From contig JAFZPP010000049.1 of the NCBI GenBank assembly GCA_017550285.1, forward strand, positions 1-47,726: a stretch of DNA of 47,726 bases. The letters run 5' to 3'. Position 1 is the first letter of the stretch; every line of letters starts with the position of its first letter. The stretch comes from Oscillospiraceae bacterium (GTDB lineage: Bacteria; Bacillota; Clostridia; Oscillospirales; Ruminococcaceae). Below, in pieces: positions 34,659-43,381 of this stretch. Below the pieces are notes generated by a model that ran no database searches, was not told where the DNA came from, and saw nothing but the letters and a program-made list of their open reading frames with translations. Both the position numbers and the translations under genes were made by a program.

Positions 34659-35054
34659 TCAGCCGAGTACGGCGAGTGCATCGCCCGGATTGACGCTGCT
34701 GCCCTTGGTCGTATTGACTGCGAGCACGGTGCCGTCCTCCGGTGCAACGATATCGTTTTCCATTTTCATCGCTTCCAGCACAAAGAGAACCTGACCCTTT
34801 GTGACGCTGTCGCCAGCCTTGCACTTGACATCGAGAATGGTGCCGGGCATCGGTGCAGAGACCGGTGTGCCGTCTGCTGCGGATGCAGCCGGCGCTGCTG
34901 CCGGTGCGGGTGCTGCTGCGGGAGCGGGCGCTGCCGCCGGTGCTGCTGCCGCAGGAGCCGGAGCTGCTGCTGCCGGTGCTGCGCCTGCGCCGAGCTCCTC
35001 GACGACGACATCATACTGTTTATTATTGACGGTTACACGAAACTGCTTGCTCAT
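34659..35054 (-). CDS. Biotin carboxyl carrier protein
   Basis: The 131-aa protein has a short N-terminal domain (about 1-20), an Ala/Pro-rich flexible linker (about 23-60, AAPAPAAA repeats) and a biotinyl domain (about 62-131). The acceptor lysine is in EAMKMEN. It carries CO2 on biotin between the carboxyltransferase subunits encoded on either side. CAGGAGG precedes the ATG. The linker DNA is repetitive (GCTGCTGCCGG-type units), which makes it prone to slippage. Confidence 0.95.
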   Translation of the reverse strand: MSKQFRVTVNNKQYDVVVEELGAGAAPAAAAPAPAAAAPAAAPAPAAAPAPAAAPAASAADGTPVSAPMPGTILDVKCKAGDSVTKGQVLFVLEAMKMENDIVAPEDGTVLAVNTTKGSSVNPGDALAVLG

Positions 35055-35140
35055 GAGTTCATCCTCCTGATTCTTAATTCACAAATGTATGAACGCTCTG
35101 TTCCGGAACATGCGGCATAAGATTCCGCCGCTTTGCCGGA

Positions 35141-36481
35141 TCAGAACGGGATATTGCTGTGCTTCTTCGGCAGATTGGAAACGCGCTTGCCCTCGAGCAG
35201 ATCGAGCGCATCGACGATTGCCTGACGGGTCTCACCGGCAGCAATCACGGTATCAATCGCACCGATCTGTGCAGCCTGTTCGGCAGATGCCAGCGTGCGC
35301 TTATATTCATTTGCAAGCTCTCTGCGCTTTGCATTGACATCGGCAGCACCCTTGAGCTTGTCATGCCAGAGGAACTCAACAGCCGCCTCCGGACGCATCG
35401 GCGCGATCGCCGCATCCGACCATGCGATCACATAATCGCTGCCTGCACCTCTGCCTGCGATTGCAGAGAATGCCGCGCCGCATGCTTCACCGGCAATCAG
35501 CGCGATCTTAATCGTTGTCGCCTCGGCATATGCGCCGCAGAGCTGCGTCATGGCACGGAGCGAGCCGTTTCTTGCGGCATCGGTATCGGCTGCAAAGCCG
35601 ACCGTATCAAGCACCGTCAGCACCGGAATGGAGAATGCATCGCAGGTGCGGACAAAGCGTGCCATTTTTGCGGAATCGTCAGCGGTGAGTGCATCCGCGG
35701 ATTTGCAGGTCGTGATGATGCCGACTGCCTGACCGCGGACAGTTGCGAGTGCGGTTTCGACCGAGTCGCCGTATGCCTCATAAAGCGGCAGGAGCGAGCC
35801 TGCATCGGCAATGCCTTCAAGGAGTGTATCCTTCGCGCATGCAGCGGCAGGTTCATCAAATTCGGCAACCGGTGCACCTGCGAGATTGTTTGCAGGGAGC
35901 TTCCGCAGCAGGGATTTGACCTGCTCTGCGGCATCCGCGTCGTCCTTGCAGACGGCAGCGACAACGCCCGCTTTGGCAGCGGTCTCCGGCTTTGCGGCAT
36001 CGGTGCCGAAGGGCGGTGTCAGATAGAGCTCTGCCGATTCCGTTGCCAGGACGAAATCCGCCTCGGCAGCGAGCAGAGCCGCACTGCCTGCACAGACGCC
36101 TGCAATCACCGAAATCTGCGGCACAACACCCGACAGCTTTGCAGCACAGGCAATCAGCTTGCCGTAAGCCGTCAGCGAATCGGCGGTACCGTCCACATAG
36201 ACACCGTTTGAATCGTAAATCCCGACAAGCGGTGTACCGGTTTTTGCGGCGAGCGAATAGAGCCGCTTGATCTTACCGGCAGTATTTTTGCCCATGACGC
36301 CGTCATTGACATCCGGTGCCTGTGCAAATGCGCAGACAGCCTGTCCCTCGACATAGCCGTGTGCACAGATGACCGCAGCCGGTGCATCCTTTTCAGTCCG
36401 GAGCGCGTCCAGCTCGGTGAACACACCGCCGTCGAACAGCGCGCTCAGGCGTTCTCTTGCTATTGTTCCGATCTTATCCAT
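35141..36481 (-). CDS. Acyl-CoA carboxylase/transcarboxylase 12S-like carboxyltransferase
   Basis: The 446-aa protein has the two-lobed crotonase-like fold of propionyl-CoA carboxylase beta/MmdA subunits. The N-lobe contains VNDGVMGKNTAGKIKRLYSL and VIAGVCAGSAALLAAEADFV. The C-lobe contains FSIPVLTVLDTVGF, GAYAEATTIKIALIAG and SDYVIAWSDAAIAPMRPEAAVEFLW. It is shorter than the usual 510-520 residues. The usual DSGGAR-type loop reads DSNGVYV, so its substrate may differ. ATG 36481 has AGGATG upstream. It is first in the operon with the carrier and the OadA-like gene. Confidence 0.85.
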   Translation of the reverse strand: MDKIGTIARERLSALFDGGVFTELDALRTEKDAPAAVICAHGYVEGQAVCAFAQAPDVNDGVMGKNTAGKIKRLYSLAAKTGTPLVGIYDSNGVYVDGTADSLTAYGKLIACAAKLSGVVPQISVIAGVCAGSAALLAAEADFVLATESAELYLTPPFGTDAAKPETAAKAGVVAAVCKDDADAAEQVKSLLRKLPANNLAGAPVAEFDEPAAACAKDTLLEGIADAGSLLPLYEAYGDSVETALATVRGQAVGIITTCKSADALTADDSAKMARFVRTCDAFSIPVLTVLDTVGFAADTDAARNGSLRAMTQLCGAYAEATTIKIALIAGEACGAAFSAIAGRGAGSDYVIAWSDAAIAPMRPEAAVEFLWHDKLKGAADVNAKRRELANEYKRTLASAEQAAQIGAIDTVIAAGETRQAIVDALDLLEGKRVSNLPKKHSNIPF

Positions 36482-36884
36482 AGAAACGTACGCATCCTTT
36501 CGTGGTTCCGTTCTCAGTCCATACTGGAATCCATACTGTTTCATTATACCATAAACCGCAGCAAAATGCAAGTCTAAAATACCGTAAACAGTGCGGTGTT
36601 TTTCAGTGATTGTGCAATATCGCAGGACAAATAATAACAAGCCGTTCGCAATCGGTGCGAAGAACAGAATCAACAGCATGCATCGGCAGCGCTGCATGCC
36701 TTATCTTTTGTCCGGCATTGCCCGCCGCACACATTTCTCAATATCATAAAGAATGCCGCGCAATCCAAAGCCTGAATTGAGCGGCATATCTTTATCATTC
36801 TATAAAATACGGGGTTCGGGGACAATGTCCCCGACGAGGGGGATGGGGGCGAGAAGCCTCCATGATTGATCCGTCGGAGACACC
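36482..36884. other. 403-bp gap with several hairpins
   Basis: No gene is seen. Besides the promoter it holds perfect inverted repeats TTCGCA/TGCGAA (36645-36661), GCATGCA/TGCATGC (36676-36699) and TCGGGGACA/TGTCCCCGA (36816-36834). The last resembles a hairpin of the element at 9751-10024 (GGGGACAgcgTCCCC) and may be a decayed copy of part of it, or the terminator of the 36885 gene. Confidence 0.55.
36543..36571 (-). promoter_or_regulatory. Sigma-A promoter of the carboxyltransferase operon
   Basis: TTGCAT (36571-36566), 17-base spacer, TATAAT (36548-36543), minus strand; CTTGCATT class. Confidence 0.76.
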
Positions 36885-39239
36885 TTATTCAATCTCCAGC
36901 GCGATATACGCCGTATTCGGATGAATCACAAGGTTTTCATCAAGCCGGACGGAGAAATCCGTGAGCTGCTCCGGCGCAGTTTCATATATATCCCCTGCCT
37001 TGCCTGCGATGCAGTCCTCAGCCAGCGTACCGGTAATCCGGTGCTCCTCCGCCTTTACGACCTTCACCCAGATTTCATCGGAATCATCGCCGACCTCCGC
37101 GATCACACAGACATATGCATTCTCCGGTGCCTTATCAAGCAGTGCAGCCAGAATACCGTAACGCTCCTTTGCAAGCGCTGCGATCTTGCGGCTCGTTGCG
37201 ATATAGCTGCCGTAGCAGAAGGTATTGAATTCGTCCTCGGTAATTGCATCCAGACGCTTGCGGCGCTGCGTACCGTCCTGTGCTTCGCCGTCATGGAGAT
37301 ACAGCACGGCATCATCGTCGAGATCATCCGCCTCATCGCCGAGCAGCTGCATCCGCACCGCCATGCCGCCTGCATTGTCCGCCGGATAATCCGCCTTCGC
37401 CTCAGAAGCAGGCACCCATGTACATATCAACGAAGAACCGTCATTTTTCCGCACAACCTCAAACGGCTCCTTCGCGTCACTGAGCTCACCGCGCAGCAGA
37501 ATCCGCTCTGCGGCAAAGCAGAGCATATCGCAATAGCGCGGGAAATTCTGCTTCGTTGCATCGAGAATCTCAATCTCGCGGATACCGCAGCAGCGCAGAC
37601 CCTCCGTGCGAATCCAGAGTGCATCGGAATCCGGACCGCCGTGCAGCTGTAAATTATAAAGATAATCGACCAGCGGCGGCACATCGCTGTGCGCCTCCAT
37701 TGCAACCCAGCCTGCCGGAAGCAGCTTGCGGCGGGAAAAATCAAGAAATGCAACTGCGCCCGGAAACAGCAGATTCAGCAGCTTTAGCTGGAAATGCAGC
37801 GCCAGATCAGGCTGCTTCTCCTCAAAAGGCATGATGCACAGCACAACGCCTTCTGCATTCGTGACAGTCTCGGCAAGATCATCCGAAACAGGGCTTGCCG
37901 GACGGAAATCCTGCACAGGCGGCACCGGCTGACAGACCAGCATCAGCTGATAGATTTCCTCTGTTCCGCCCTCTGCAATCTGGAAAGCAAGCAGCCCCTG
38001 CTCCGGTTCCGTTTTTGCGAGAACGACTGCAAATCTGCCGTCATTTTCGAGTGTGCGCGTCACACTCTCAACCGTCAGCTCATCGGGCAGCACCGTGCAG
38101 ACCGCACCGATCACAGACGTCACCGGCTCCGTATCTCCGTGGATATAATCCACCTCGCCCTTTTCATATGCAAGGTCTGTGCCGTCTAAATAATCCATCA
38201 GGACGGTGTTTCCGTTGCGCGCATCGAGCTTTTCTGCAAGCGTTTTCGCTTCCTCATAAAAATACTTGCTGAGCTGCTTTGTTTCATAGCGATGCGTTTC
38301 ATTCCAGAGCGAAAATTCCTGCGGCAGCACCAGTCCGACGGTATCCGTTTTCAGCGCGGACATATGCGCAAACAGACGGTGTGCACCGGCTGCAAAATGG
38401 AACCGCATCCAGTGATTGCGGCAGTTCAGGAAATTACGCAGCTCATGGCGGAATACCGTTGTACCGGTCTGGAAGTCGATCAGACTGTAGAGATGCAGCA
38501 GCGTGCCGACCTCCCGCAGCATATCCATGCGGTGCCGCACCATAGGGTACAGCCGCTTCGCCAGCTTGCGCGCATCGCCGAAATCGCCCTTGCGCATATC
38601 GTATTCGATCCATGCGGCATAGGTCGTTTCAGGCACCTCGCCGCAGTGCTGCTCACCGGAAAAGATCGGCTTTCCGATCTCGCGTGCACGCTCCGGCTGA
38701 TCGAGCAGCAGCGCCATGCGGACATCATGCGAGGTCTCGCAGGCAGTGCAGTCTTTCAGATCATCTGTCGGATAATCGCGGTATTTGCCGTATTCCTCCG
38801 CAGGCAGCAGATTACCCGTCTGCTCGGAGATATTCTCGCGCATGTAGTAATACGTGCGCAGCGAGCGCCCCGCCTGCTCAAGCCGCCGCCGGAAATCCTC
38901 GAGAAATGCCTCGATCTGGTTCAGCGGCACATGATAAAAATTCTGCGCATTCTCAATGACCAGCTTATAGCTCCACATCAGGCTGTAGAAATATTCGTCA
39001 TCCGCCTGCAATTCCTCATTCCGGTCATAGATTGCGACCATTTCAGGGAAGATAATCAGTGCATCGACATCGTCGCTCTCAAAGGTCGATTCGTTCAGGC
39101 AGCGTTCGCGGAACCGGAAGCTCCATTCGTCATTATGTGCCTCATCGGCAGCCTGAATTGCCTTTCTGATTGCGCGGAGACGCGGCGCACCGTGCTCCAG
39201 CTCCTGATATTCTGCGATATATTTTTCTGCATCAAACAT
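36885..39239 (-). CDS. DUF4026/DUF2314-type protein, 784 aa
   Basis: A large cytoplasmic protein of unknown function. Residues about 1-330 are helical and TPR-like (many charged helices, YAAWIEYDMRKGDFGDARKL). A middle part resembles DUF4026 (about 350-620: LALHFQLKLLNLLFPGAVAF, YNLQLHGGPDSDALWIRTEG). The C-terminal 110 residues resemble DUF2314 (EVGDDSDEIWVKVVKAEEHR and ITGTLAEDCIAGKAGD). The domain names are from memory of these families. ATG 39239 follows GGAGGAG. It lies 14 bases after a 94-aa unknown gene and close to a TerB-like gene, which suggests a joint unit. Confidence 0.8.
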   Translation of the reverse strand: MFDAEKYIAEYQELEHGAPRLRAIRKAIQAADEAHNDEWSFRFRERCLNESTFESDDVDALIIFPEMVAIYDRNEELQADDEYFYSLMWSYKLVIENAQNFYHVPLNQIEAFLEDFRRRLEQAGRSLRTYYYMRENISEQTGNLLPAEEYGKYRDYPTDDLKDCTACETSHDVRMALLLDQPERAREIGKPIFSGEQHCGEVPETTYAAWIEYDMRKGDFGDARKLAKRLYPMVRHRMDMLREVGTLLHLYSLIDFQTGTTVFRHELRNFLNCRNHWMRFHFAAGAHRLFAHMSALKTDTVGLVLPQEFSLWNETHRYETKQLSKYFYEEAKTLAEKLDARNGNTVLMDYLDGTDLAYEKGEVDYIHGDTEPVTSVIGAVCTVLPDELTVESVTRTLENDGRFAVVLAKTEPEQGLLAFQIAEGGTEEIYQLMLVCQPVPPVQDFRPASPVSDDLAETVTNAEGVVLCIMPFEEKQPDLALHFQLKLLNLLFPGAVAFLDFSRRKLLPAGWVAMEAHSDVPPLVDYLYNLQLHGGPDSDALWIRTEGLRCCGIREIEILDATKQNFPRYCDMLCFAAERILLRGELSDAKEPFEVVRKNDGSSLICTWVPASEAKADYPADNAGGMAVRMQLLGDEADDLDDDAVLYLHDGEAQDGTQRRKRLDAITEDEFNTFCYGSYIATSRKIAALAKERYGILAALLDKAPENAYVCVIAEVGDDSDEIWVKVVKAEEHRITGTLAEDCIAGKAGDIYETAPEQLTDFSVRLDENLVIHPNTAYIALEIE

Positions 39240-39253
39240 TGTTTCTCCTCCGG

Positions 39254-39538
39254 TTATCCGTTGCCGCTGCACGGCTTGTCAAATTCCGCCTGCAAGTAAT
39301 CGAGCATCTGCTGAAAGCCCTCCTCCGAGACGGGATATTCGGCAGTTCCTTCGATTGCGCCGCGGTCCTCTGCGATCTCAAAGCAGACATCCTGCCGCCA
39401 GACGGCAATATGCAGCATGCCGTCCGCAGGCTCCACGCGGTAGCGCAGATGCTTCCGGCTGCCGGTATGGGTATTGCCTGTCTCAAAATAAAACACCTTC
39501 GGGATATCAAACGCATTGCGCGGCTGATGCTCCTCCAT
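39254..39538 (-). CDS. Hypothetical protein, 94 aa
   Basis: A small acidic soluble protein that I do not recognise. It has alternating strand-like segments (RKHLRYRVEPADGMLHIAVW, DVCFEIAEDRGAIEGTAEYP) and a C-terminal helix (SEEGFQQMLDYLQAEF). CAGGAGG before the ATG makes it a convincing gene, and it ends 14 bases before the DUF4026-type gene. Confidence 0.78.
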   Translation of the reverse strand: MEEHQPRNAFDIPKVFYFETGNTHTGSRKHLRYRVEPADGMLHIAVWRQDVCFEIAEDRGAIEGTAEYPVSEEGFQQMLDYLQAEFDKPCSGNG

Positions 39539-39579
39539 ATTGATGCACCTCCTGATGCAATCGGTTTATAATACAGCTT

Positions 39580-39603
39580 GCCCCCGCGTTAGGGTGCGGG
39601 GGC
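39580..39603 (-). terminator. Hairpin between the TerB-like gene and the 94-aa gene
   Basis: GCCCCCGC and GCGGGGGC pair around an 8-nt loop. No T run follows, so this may be an attenuator or processing site inside the operon. Confidence 0.45.
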
Positions 39604-39611
39604 AGCAATGA

Positions 39612-40040
39612 TCAGTTTTCAACCCTGACCGGCGAAGGGTCTGCGCCGAGTACGTCTTCGATCTCGGCATAAACGCCGTACAGATCGCGCGCACAGGTCT
39701 CGAGCTTATGGCAGATATGTGCATCCAGATCGAGCGCCTCGCGCAGCTCATTCAGTGCTCTGCGCTCCGAAGGGTCCTCGAAGCCGTCACAGATCGCAAA
39801 GGTATAGAGTTCCATATACACCTTGCGCTTGCTGACCTCATTCAGCTGCGCCATTGTATCACGGGCAGCCGCAGCCGCAGCCGCGTCATAGGTAAAGCCG
39901 GGTACGCGCAGCGATGCAGCATACTCAGCGAGCAGCGCATCCTCCTCTGCGGTGACGATACCGTCCTCTTCGATCATTTCGGAAGCGAGCGTCAGGAACG
40001 CTTCGGCTTCAATTCGCGCAAACTCATGCAAAAACAGCAC
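39612..40040 (-). CDS. TerB-like domain protein, 142 aa
   Basis: The all-helical acidic protein has the periodic E/D-rich pattern of TerB-like proteins (EAEAFLTLASEMIEEDGIVT, EDALLAEYAASL, YTFAICDGFEDPSERRALNE), including the repeated acidic DG motifs. TerB-like domains occur in stress and membrane-damage responses; the role here is unknown. The start is a GTG (40040) preceded by AAAGGAAGAG. It has its own promoter and is probably first in the unit leading to the DUF4026-type gene. Confidence 0.75.
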   Translation of the reverse strand: MLFLHEFARIEAEAFLTLASEMIEEDGIVTAEEDALLAEYAASLRVPGFTYDAAAAAAARDTMAQLNEVSKRKVYMELYTFAICDGFEDPSERRALNELREALDLDAHICHKLETCARDLYGVYAEIEDVLGADPSPVRVEN

Positions 40041-40093
40041 AGCGATCTCTTCCTTTCATACGATACTTCATCAAAGGCTTACGCCTTATTTTC

Positions 40094-40122
40094 AGTATAA
40101 CATACTTTCCGAAAAAAAGCAA
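40094..40122 (-). promoter_or_regulatory. Sigma-A promoter of the TerB-like unit
   Basis: TTGCTT (40122-40117), 17-base spacer, TATACT (40099-40094), minus strand. Confidence 0.65.
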
Positions 40123-40213
40123 GTCTCCGTATCAATATTCCGCCGGAAAGAAGCAGCAAGCCGTCCCCGCACCGGAACGGCAGCAGGGACGGCATTCTGT
40201 TGTCGGATGTGAT

Positions 40214-41356
40214 TTACGGGGCGTCAGGCGCCTTCGGGTTCTTGGTAATCTCGTACCAGCTCGGCGAATTGCCGGCCATTTGCTCAACATAATAGGTCAG
40301 GACGAACTGCGCATCGGCGACGTCAATCTCACCGTTGCCGTTTGCATCGCAGAACAGACCGGTATCCTGAACGGGCTCCGGTGCAGGCTTCTCACCGATT
40401 GACTTGAATACAACATGCATACGCTCACCGTTCTTCTCGCAGTATTTCTGCGCGGTGCTGCCCTCATAGCCGTAAATCGTCAGCGGCTTTTCCTCGGTGC
40501 CCTGGAACAGCCAGAACTCGCAGTCCGGATTCTCGATTGTAACCGACTTGATATTTGCAGCATAATTGCCCCAGTCGCTGAACATGCAGTAGCTGTTGCT
40601 GATGGAAATGGTATTGACACTCTTCGGAATCGTGATCTCTTCGATCGAATCGCATGCGCCGAACGAAGCAAAACCGATCGTCTTGACGCCGTTTTCAATC
40701 GTGACGTTCTTCAAAGCCTTGCATCTTTTGAATGCTTCACCCGTAATTTCGGTCACCTTCGCCGGAATCGTAATGGATGTCAGCGATTCGCAGGAAGCGA
40801 ATGCTTTGCTGCCAATCGTAGAAAGCGTAGACGGCAGTTTGATATTGTTCAGTCTGGTGCAGCCTGCAAAGCAGGAAGTACCGATCTCCATGAGTCCTTC
40901 CGGCAGCGTGACAGATTCCAGAGAAGTGCAGTCTGCGAAAGTATCCTCATTCAGCACAAGAATCTTGCCTTCAAATTTCACACTTGTCAGGTTGTTCAGT
41001 CCCTTGAACGCATAGTTGTCAATCAGATTGACACTTGCCGGAATCGTCAGACCGGTAATATACTTTGCATTGCTGCGGAAACCGCCGCTGATCTTTGTAA
41101 CAGGCAGCACCGTGCCGTCCTCCATTTGAATGCTTGCCGGAATCGCCACATCGCCCTGCACGGTATTTTCCGCGCCGGTGATCGTGCAGCTTGTGCCGTC
41201 AGTTGAAAACTTCCAGCCCTCGGTCGTCGTTCCGCTTGTTGCAGCAACAGCAACCAAACCCTGACGGTTCTCGATCCGGCTGATTGCCGGCGCAGCGCCG
41301 ATGCCCAGCAGCATACCGGCTGCAAGGCTGACCGAAATCAATGCTTTCTTGTTCAT
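40214..41356 (-). CDS. Secreted leucine-rich repeat (BspA-type) protein with half-dockerin
   Basis: The 380-aa protein has a signal peptide (about 1-22). LRR_5/BspA-type repeats follow (about 80-300; units such as LPEGLMEIGTSCFAGCTRLN and IPAKVTEITGEAFKRCKALK). The end is a single calcium-loop/helix unit (LFCDANGNGEIDVADAQFVL) finishing SPSWYEITKNPKAP. The tail matches that of the 21729 protein, as does the block KSVTIENP before the linker, so the two are paralogues. AGGAG precedes the ATG. BspA-type repeats usually bind host or polysaccharide surfaces. The half-dockerin may attach it to a scaffoldin, or have another purpose. Confidence 0.87.
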   Translation of the reverse strand: MNKKALISVSLAAGMLLGIGAAPAISRIENRQGLVAVAATSGTTTEGWKFSTDGTSCTITGAENTVQGDVAIPASIQMEDGTVLPVTKISGGFRSNAKYITGLTIPASVNLIDNYAFKGLNNLTSVKFEGKILVLNEDTFADCTSLESVTLPEGLMEIGTSCFAGCTRLNNIKLPSTLSTIGSKAFASCESLTSITIPAKVTEITGEAFKRCKALKNVTIENGVKTIGFASFGACDSIEEITIPKSVNTISISNSYCMFSDWGNYAANIKSVTIENPDCEFWLFQGTEEKPLTIYGYEGSTAQKYCEKNGERMHVVFKSIGEKPAPEPVQDTGLFCDANGNGEIDVADAQFVLTYYVEQMAGNSPSWYEITKNPKAPDAP

Positions 41357-41404
41357 CGTTCATTCTCCTCATATTTTTTTGCGGATTCTGTTTCCGTATC
41401 TGTC

Positions 41405-41433
41405 ATTATACCAGTTTTCGGAAAAAAATGCAA
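41405..41433 (-). promoter_or_regulatory. Sigma-A promoter of the LRR/half-dockerin gene
   Basis: TTGCAT (41433-41428), 17-base spacer, TATAAT (41410-41405), minus strand; CTTGCATT class. Confidence 0.76.
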
Positions 41434-41452
41434 GTACTTTCTGAAAAACAAT

Positions 41453-43300
41453 TCATTTCTGATTCTGATATTCCGCGATTGCCTGCAAAAAGGCTTCGCC
41501 GTATTTGTCCATTTTATATTTGCCGACGCCGGAGATCGCAAGCATCTCCTCCGCATCGGTAGGACGCTTATTGCACATATCGCGCAGCGTGGCATCCGAA
41601 AAGACAATATACGCCGGAACAAATTCCTTTGCTGCCAGGCGCTCACGAACCTGCCGCAGCTTCTGGAACAGCGCCTCATCCACACCGTAATCCGGCATCT
41701 CTGCAAGGCGCTGCTCGCGCTCCGTCTGCCGGAGATCACGCTTCGGCAGCGACATCATCACCTGCTCCTGCCCGCGCAGCACCGCATTCGCCGCGGGTGC
41801 GAGTGAAAGCGTCGCATACTGGCTCGTATCCATGCGCAGATAGCCCCGCGAAATCAGGATATTAACCATATGCTCCAGCTGTGTGCGCGAAAGATCGGCA
41901 AGCAGTCCGTAGGTCGAAAGCGTCTGATAACCGGCTTCTTTCAGCGCCTTGCTCTGACTGCCCGCAAGGATATCACAGAGCATACGGCTGCCGCAGTGCC
42001 GTCCGCGCTGTGCGACGCGGTACACACAGGAGAGAATTTTCTGCGCCGGAACGGTCGCATCCAGTGTTTCGTTATCGGAAAGACAGCTGCCGCAGTTGCC
42101 GCAGTGGGTCGGGGCAGTCTCACCGAAATAGCGCAGGATAAAATGCCGCAGACAGTCCGTCGCACTGCAATACTGCACCATTGTATGCAGGCGGTCAAAA
42201 TCACGCTGCCGCAGAATCTGCCGCTGTTCCGGCGTCAGGCGGTCATTTTCCTGCTCGGAATTTTCAATCAGCAGCGTATTCGTCCGGATATCCTGCGGGC
42301 TGTAGAGCAGAATGCACTCCGCAGGCATGCCGTCGCGTCCGGCTCTGCCCGCCTCCTGATAATACGCCTCCATGCTCTTCGGCATATTATAATGTATCAC
42401 AAAGGAGACATTCGATTTGTCGATGCCCATGCCGAACGCATTGGTCGCGGTCATAATCTGCACTTCATCGCGCAGAAATGCCTCCTGATTCGCCGCACGC
42501 TCCTCCGCAGAAAGTCCGGCATGATAGCGCACCGCCGGAATGCCGTCGGCGCAGAGCTTCGAGCAGATTTCATCGGTCAGCCGCCGCGAAATGCAGTAGA
42601 TAATGCCGCTCTTGTGCTTATTCCGTTTCAGGATGCGCAGCAGCGCGTCATATTTTTTTGCCGGACGTTCGACGATCCAGCGCAGATTTTTGCGGTCAAA
42701 GCCCGTGACAAGTTCCGTCGGATCATGCAGATCGAGCAGCCGTTTGATATCTGTACGAACGGTCTGTGTCGCCGTCGCGGTAAACGCTGCAACAACGGGT
42801 CTGCGCGGCAGCTCCGCAAGAAATTCCGTAATCCGCAGATAACTCGGGCGGAAATCCTGTCCCCACTGTGAAAGACAGTGCGCCTCATCGACCGCGACCA
42901 TCGTAATCGCAACGGATTCTGTCAGCGATAAAAACGAATCCGTCAGCAGACGCTCCGGCGCAGCATAGAGCAGCCGTACTTCCCCGCGCCGCACCACATC
43001 CAGCGCGGCAAAATAAGAAGCCTGATCCTGATTGCTGTGCAGACAGACTGCCGGAATACCGGCTTCCCGCAGCGCCGTCACCTGATCCTGCATCAGCGAA
43101 ATCAGCGGCGATACCACAACCGTCAGCCCCGGCATCAGCATCGCCGGAACCTGATAGCATATGGATTTGCCTGCGCCTGTCGGCATAATGCCGAGCACAT
43201 CGCCGCCGGAGAGAATCTGCCGGATCAGCGTTTCCTGTCCCTCACGGAACCGGTCGTAGCCGAAATATTCCTTCAGGATCGAATGGGGAGTCTGCTGCAT
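41453..43300 (-). CDS. recQ: ATP-dependent DNA helicase RecQ
   Basis: RecQ unwinds DNA 3' to 5' in recombination and repair. The 615-aa protein has Walker A (MPTGAGKSICYQ), the DEAH box (VDEAHCLSQWG), SF2 motifs V-VI (QEAGRAGRDG) and a zinc-binding RQC region (CLRHF then CGNCGSC). A C-terminal HRDC domain (about 535-610) completes it, so the full bacterial RecQ layout is present. GAAAGGAAA precedes the ATG. No clear promoter fits in the short space after the upstream terminator, so partial read-through is possible. Confidence 0.97.
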   Translation of the reverse strand: MQQTPHSILKEYFGYDRFREGQETLIRQILSGGDVLGIMPTGAGKSICYQVPAMLMPGLTVVVSPLISLMQDQVTALREAGIPAVCLHSNQDQASYFAALDVVRRGEVRLLYAAPERLLTDSFLSLTESVAITMVAVDEAHCLSQWGQDFRPSYLRITEFLAELPRRPVVAAFTATATQTVRTDIKRLLDLHDPTELVTGFDRKNLRWIVERPAKKYDALLRILKRNKHKSGIIYCISRRLTDEICSKLCADGIPAVRYHAGLSAEERAANQEAFLRDEVQIMTATNAFGMGIDKSNVSFVIHYNMPKSMEAYYQEAGRAGRDGMPAECILLYSPQDIRTNTLLIENSEQENDRLTPEQRQILRQRDFDRLHTMVQYCSATDCLRHFILRYFGETAPTHCGNCGSCLSDNETLDATVPAQKILSCVYRVAQRGRHCGSRMLCDILAGSQSKALKEAGYQTLSTYGLLADLSRTQLEHMVNILISRGYLRMDTSQYATLSLAPAANAVLRGQEQVMMSLPKRDLRQTEREQRLAEMPDYGVDEALFQKLRQVRERLAAKEFVPAYIVFSDATLRDMCNKRPTDAEEMLAISGVGKYKMDKYGEAFLQAIAEYQNQK

Positions 43301-43328
43301 AAAACGGGTTTCCTTTCATCACACGACA

Positions 43329-43363
43329 AAATCGCCTGACGCAGAATCCCGCGCAGGCGATTT
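43329..43363 (-). terminator. Terminator of the dockerin peptidase gene
   Basis: AAATCGCCTG and CAGGCGATTT form a 10-bp stem followed by TTGTCGTG on the minus strand. Confidence 0.7.
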
Positions 43364-43381
43364 CAGATATCAGATTGTTAT

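Noticed and set aside
33252-35120. A 622-codon open frame on the plus strand opposite the oadA-like and carrier genes.
   Set aside because: Antisense shadow; its Cys/Arg-rich end is simply the complement of the Ala/Pro linker.
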